NCBI GenBank assembly: GCA_003661865.1
Contig: QMWY01000110.1
Coordinates: 1 to 5,091, forward strand
Reading direction: 5' to 3'
From: Thermoprotei archaeon
GTDB lineage: Archaea > Thermoproteota > Thermoprotei_A > Sulfolobales > Ignisphaeraceae
DNA: 5,091 bases
This document shows, piece by piece, positions 3,773-5,091 of this stretch. The notes beneath the pieces are model-generated. The model had not been told where the DNA came from. It saw only the letters and a list, made by a program, of their open reading frames with translations, and made no database searches. Made by a program: the position numbers and the translations under genes. Positions within the stretch are counted from its first letter, which is position 1, and every line of letters starts with the position of its first letter.

Positions 3773-4561
3773 ATGGTGGGAGGTGTAAGGCTAAGGGTCT
3801 TCAACGACGTGAGGTTCCGTGAGGCTATCGCAGTGGTGGGCTTTCCCGGTATGGGACTCGTGGGCAAGACTGCCGTTGAGTACCTAGTGGAGAAGCTCAA
3901 TGCCAAGAGGATGCTGTCGATCTACCACTACGGTTTCCCAGCCCAGCTCATAGTTAGCGGTGAAGGAGTTGCGGACCTCATGAGGATAGACGTGTACTAC
4001 TCCTATGTAAATGGGAATCCCCTAGTCCTCGTCACAAGCAACGCGCAACCCCTAAACGACTTCCACCAGAACGAGCTTAGCGACATCATCGCCAAGGAGC
4101 TGAGCAAACGTGGCGTCAAGAGGTTAATAGCCGCAGCGGCATTCGTTGTAGACATGACCAGTCCCTCGTCGAGTAGAAGGGTTTTTGTTGCTGGGAGCGA
4201 TGGTGATGTTGCGAGGTTCTACATAGAGCGTGGGGCTGTGGGGCTTAGTGAAGGAGCTATAACTGGTATGAATGGAGTTATCGTTGGTTGGGCAAGGCTT
4301 CACGGGATCGATGCTGTGAGCATGCTTGGCGAGACCTGGAGGGTTCTAGTGGAGCTCGAGCTCATAGACTATAGGGCTTCGGCGGCTATAGTAGAGTTCC
4401 TATCAAGAGTTCACGGGCTGGGCGTAGGGGTAGATGAGCTGCTGGAGAAGGGGGCTAGTATTGAGCGCGAGGCAGCCACTCTCTACCGCAGGTATATGGA
4501 GAGGATGGGTATAGAGAGGCGGGAGGCTAAGCCAGGGCGTGAAAGCACTTACATAACGTAG
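3773..4561 (+). CDS. PAC2 family protein (proteasome assembly chaperone-like)
   Basis: 262 residues from ATG 3773. Family marks, numbered from that start, are the N-terminal strand and glycine loop VVGFPGMGLVGK (21-32), YGFPAQL (53-59), and the segment GAITGMNGVIVGWARLHGI (161-179) followed by MLGET (184-188), all typical of archaeal PAC2 proteins (COG1938/COG2047 type). Related proteins assist assembly of the 20S proteasome alpha ring; many archaeal members have no proven role. The protein ends in a charged helical tail (about 228-256), and no membrane segment is seen. An alternative TTG start at 3737 adds 12 residues (NPKLVADEVLE...). I prefer 3773 because it has GAGG 8 bases upstream and a TATA-like box at 3728-3734. 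The last residues (TYIT) do not make a HbYX proteasome-docking tail. Its stop lies one base from the convergent isomerase stop. The family is secure; the partner is inferred. Confidence 0.9.
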   Translation: MVGGVRLRVFNDVRFREAIAVVGFPGMGLVGKTAVEYLVEKLNAKRMLSIYHYGFPAQLIVSGEGVADLMRIDVYYSYVNGNPLVLVTSNAQPLNDFHQNELSDIIAKELSKRGVKRLIAAAAFVVDMTSPSSSRRVFVAGSDGDVARFYIERGAVGLSEGAITGMNGVIVGWARLHGIDAVSMLGETWRVLVELELIDYRASAAIVEFLSRVHGLGVGVDELLEKGASIEREAATLYRRYMERMGIERREAKPGRESTYIT

Positions 4562-4562
4562 C

Positions 4563-5091
4563 CTAGTGCCACCTGCGGATATCTCCGAGCCGTTTTAGAA
4601 ACTCCTTGTAGCGGGCAATGGTCTTGGTCTCTAAGGGATCTACACCCCTATCCCTAGCGAGGTACACTGACGCTAATCCTACGAGGAGGGTTCCGTAGAG
4701 GAGCTTGTAGAGTACGCTACCGCCCCTCAGCGGAACTTCGTATACATCGTGGCCTAGGTCCCTAAGGATATCGCCGTAGAACCGGGTTAGCTCATCCTCA
4801 ACCCTATCCCCTGTCAGGAACAGTACGGCCTTATCGGTGAAGCTCCTGAGCTCCCATCCAACTATGTCGTTATGGAAGAGCTCGGGGGCCACCTCCACCT
4901 TCACTGGGAGCTTGGAGTTCTCGTTGAACTCGTTCTTCGCACGTATAGCCAGCGGCGCCATCCTGGATGGCGCAACTATCACGGGTAGCCTAGAATCCTT
5001 GAGAAACTCCGCTAGCTCCTCAGCCTCCCTACGCGCCCTATCATCGCGGAGTGCGCTTAGCGAGTCCGTAACCACCTGCTGAGGCACGATA
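4563..5091 (-). CDS. Bifunctional phosphoglucose/phosphomannose isomerase, C-terminal part
   Basis: The gene enters from the right edge and ends at a TAG (4565-4563), so 175 C-terminal residues are visible and the start is missing. A GTG at 5087 is in frame, but the frame continues beyond it. It is the second SIS-type domain of the crenarchaeal enzyme that interconverts glucose-6-P with fructose-6-P and mannose-6-P with fructose-6-P in gluconeogenesis and sugar supply. Diagnostic segments are VIVAP...LAIRAKNEFNENSKLP, then VEVAPELFHNDIVGWE, and the C-terminal DPLETKTIARYKEFLKRL. From memory of the Pyrobaculum aerophilum enzyme, Glu57, His73, Thr155 and Lys162 of this fragment correspond to catalytic or binding residues Glu203, His219, Thr291 and Lys298. 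The Glu-His spacing (16) and Thr-Lys spacing (7) match exactly. All are present, so the enzyme looks active. Confidence 0.93.
   Translation of the reverse strand, partial: IVPQQVVTDSLSALRDDRARREAEELAEFLKDSRLPVIVAPSRMAPLAIRAKNEFNENSKLPVKVEVAPELFHNDIVGWELRSFTDKAVLFLTGDRVEDELTRFYGDILRDLGHDVYEVPLRGGSVLYKLLYGTLLVGLASVYLARDRGVDPLETKTIARYKEFLKRLGDIRRWH

Noticed and set aside
4547..4561. A C-terminal HbYX proteasome-docking motif on the PAC2-family protein.
   Set aside because: The end is TYIT: Tyr is third from the end instead of second, so the motif is not formed.

Overview
The window looks like chromosomal DNA of a hyperthermophilic crenarchaeon, most likely Desulfurococcales or a Pyrodictium/Hyperthermus-like relative. 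This rests on archaeal gene families (PAC2 proteasome-assembly-like protein, DUF434 protein, crenarchaeal-type phosphoglucose/phosphomannose isomerase), TATA-like boxes about 26 bases before short-leader or leaderless starts, GTG/TTG start candidates, heavy use of AGG and ATA codons, a CCA-encoding tRNA gene, and at least one archaeal C/D box guide RNA. The placement is inferred from style and families, not from a database match.

Left part (1-1191): the first 43 codons of the B12-binding subunit of methylmalonyl-CoA mutase run leftwards, and a MeaB/ArgK-type GTPase runs rightwards. One near-palindromic TATA-like element sits midway between the two ATGs. The pair forms a propionate/methylmalonyl-CoA (cobalamin) module. 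The GTPase keeps its P-loop and the 'switch III' residues but has altered switch regions. Between it and the next gene (1192-1300) there is probably a C/D box guide RNA on the minus strand.

Middle part (1301-2929): a small single-span membrane-anchored protein and a DUF434-family protein lie on the plus strand. A four-span membrane protein reads towards them on the minus strand, and its 3' end overlaps the DUF434 gene by 111 bases.

RNA-rich intergenic part (2930-3484): a textbook C/D box sRNA (exact C, D', C' and D boxes, both guides 12 nt) lies on the plus strand just upstream of the membrane-protein gene. It is followed by a stretch without a recognised gene that holds several short repeats, then an intronless tRNA with anticodon CAU on the minus strand.

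Right part (3520-5091): a 47-residue protein made of one canonical C2H2 zinc finger and an Arg-rich tail (minus) diverges from a PAC2-family protein (plus). The PAC2 gene then meets, tail to tail with one base between the stop codons, the 3' part of a bifunctional phosphoglucose/phosphomannose isomerase gene (minus) that continues beyond the window. No mobile element, CRISPR array or defence system was found. The most notable items are the two guide RNAs (one certain-looking, one candidate), the small zinc-finger protein, and the MeaB with altered switches.
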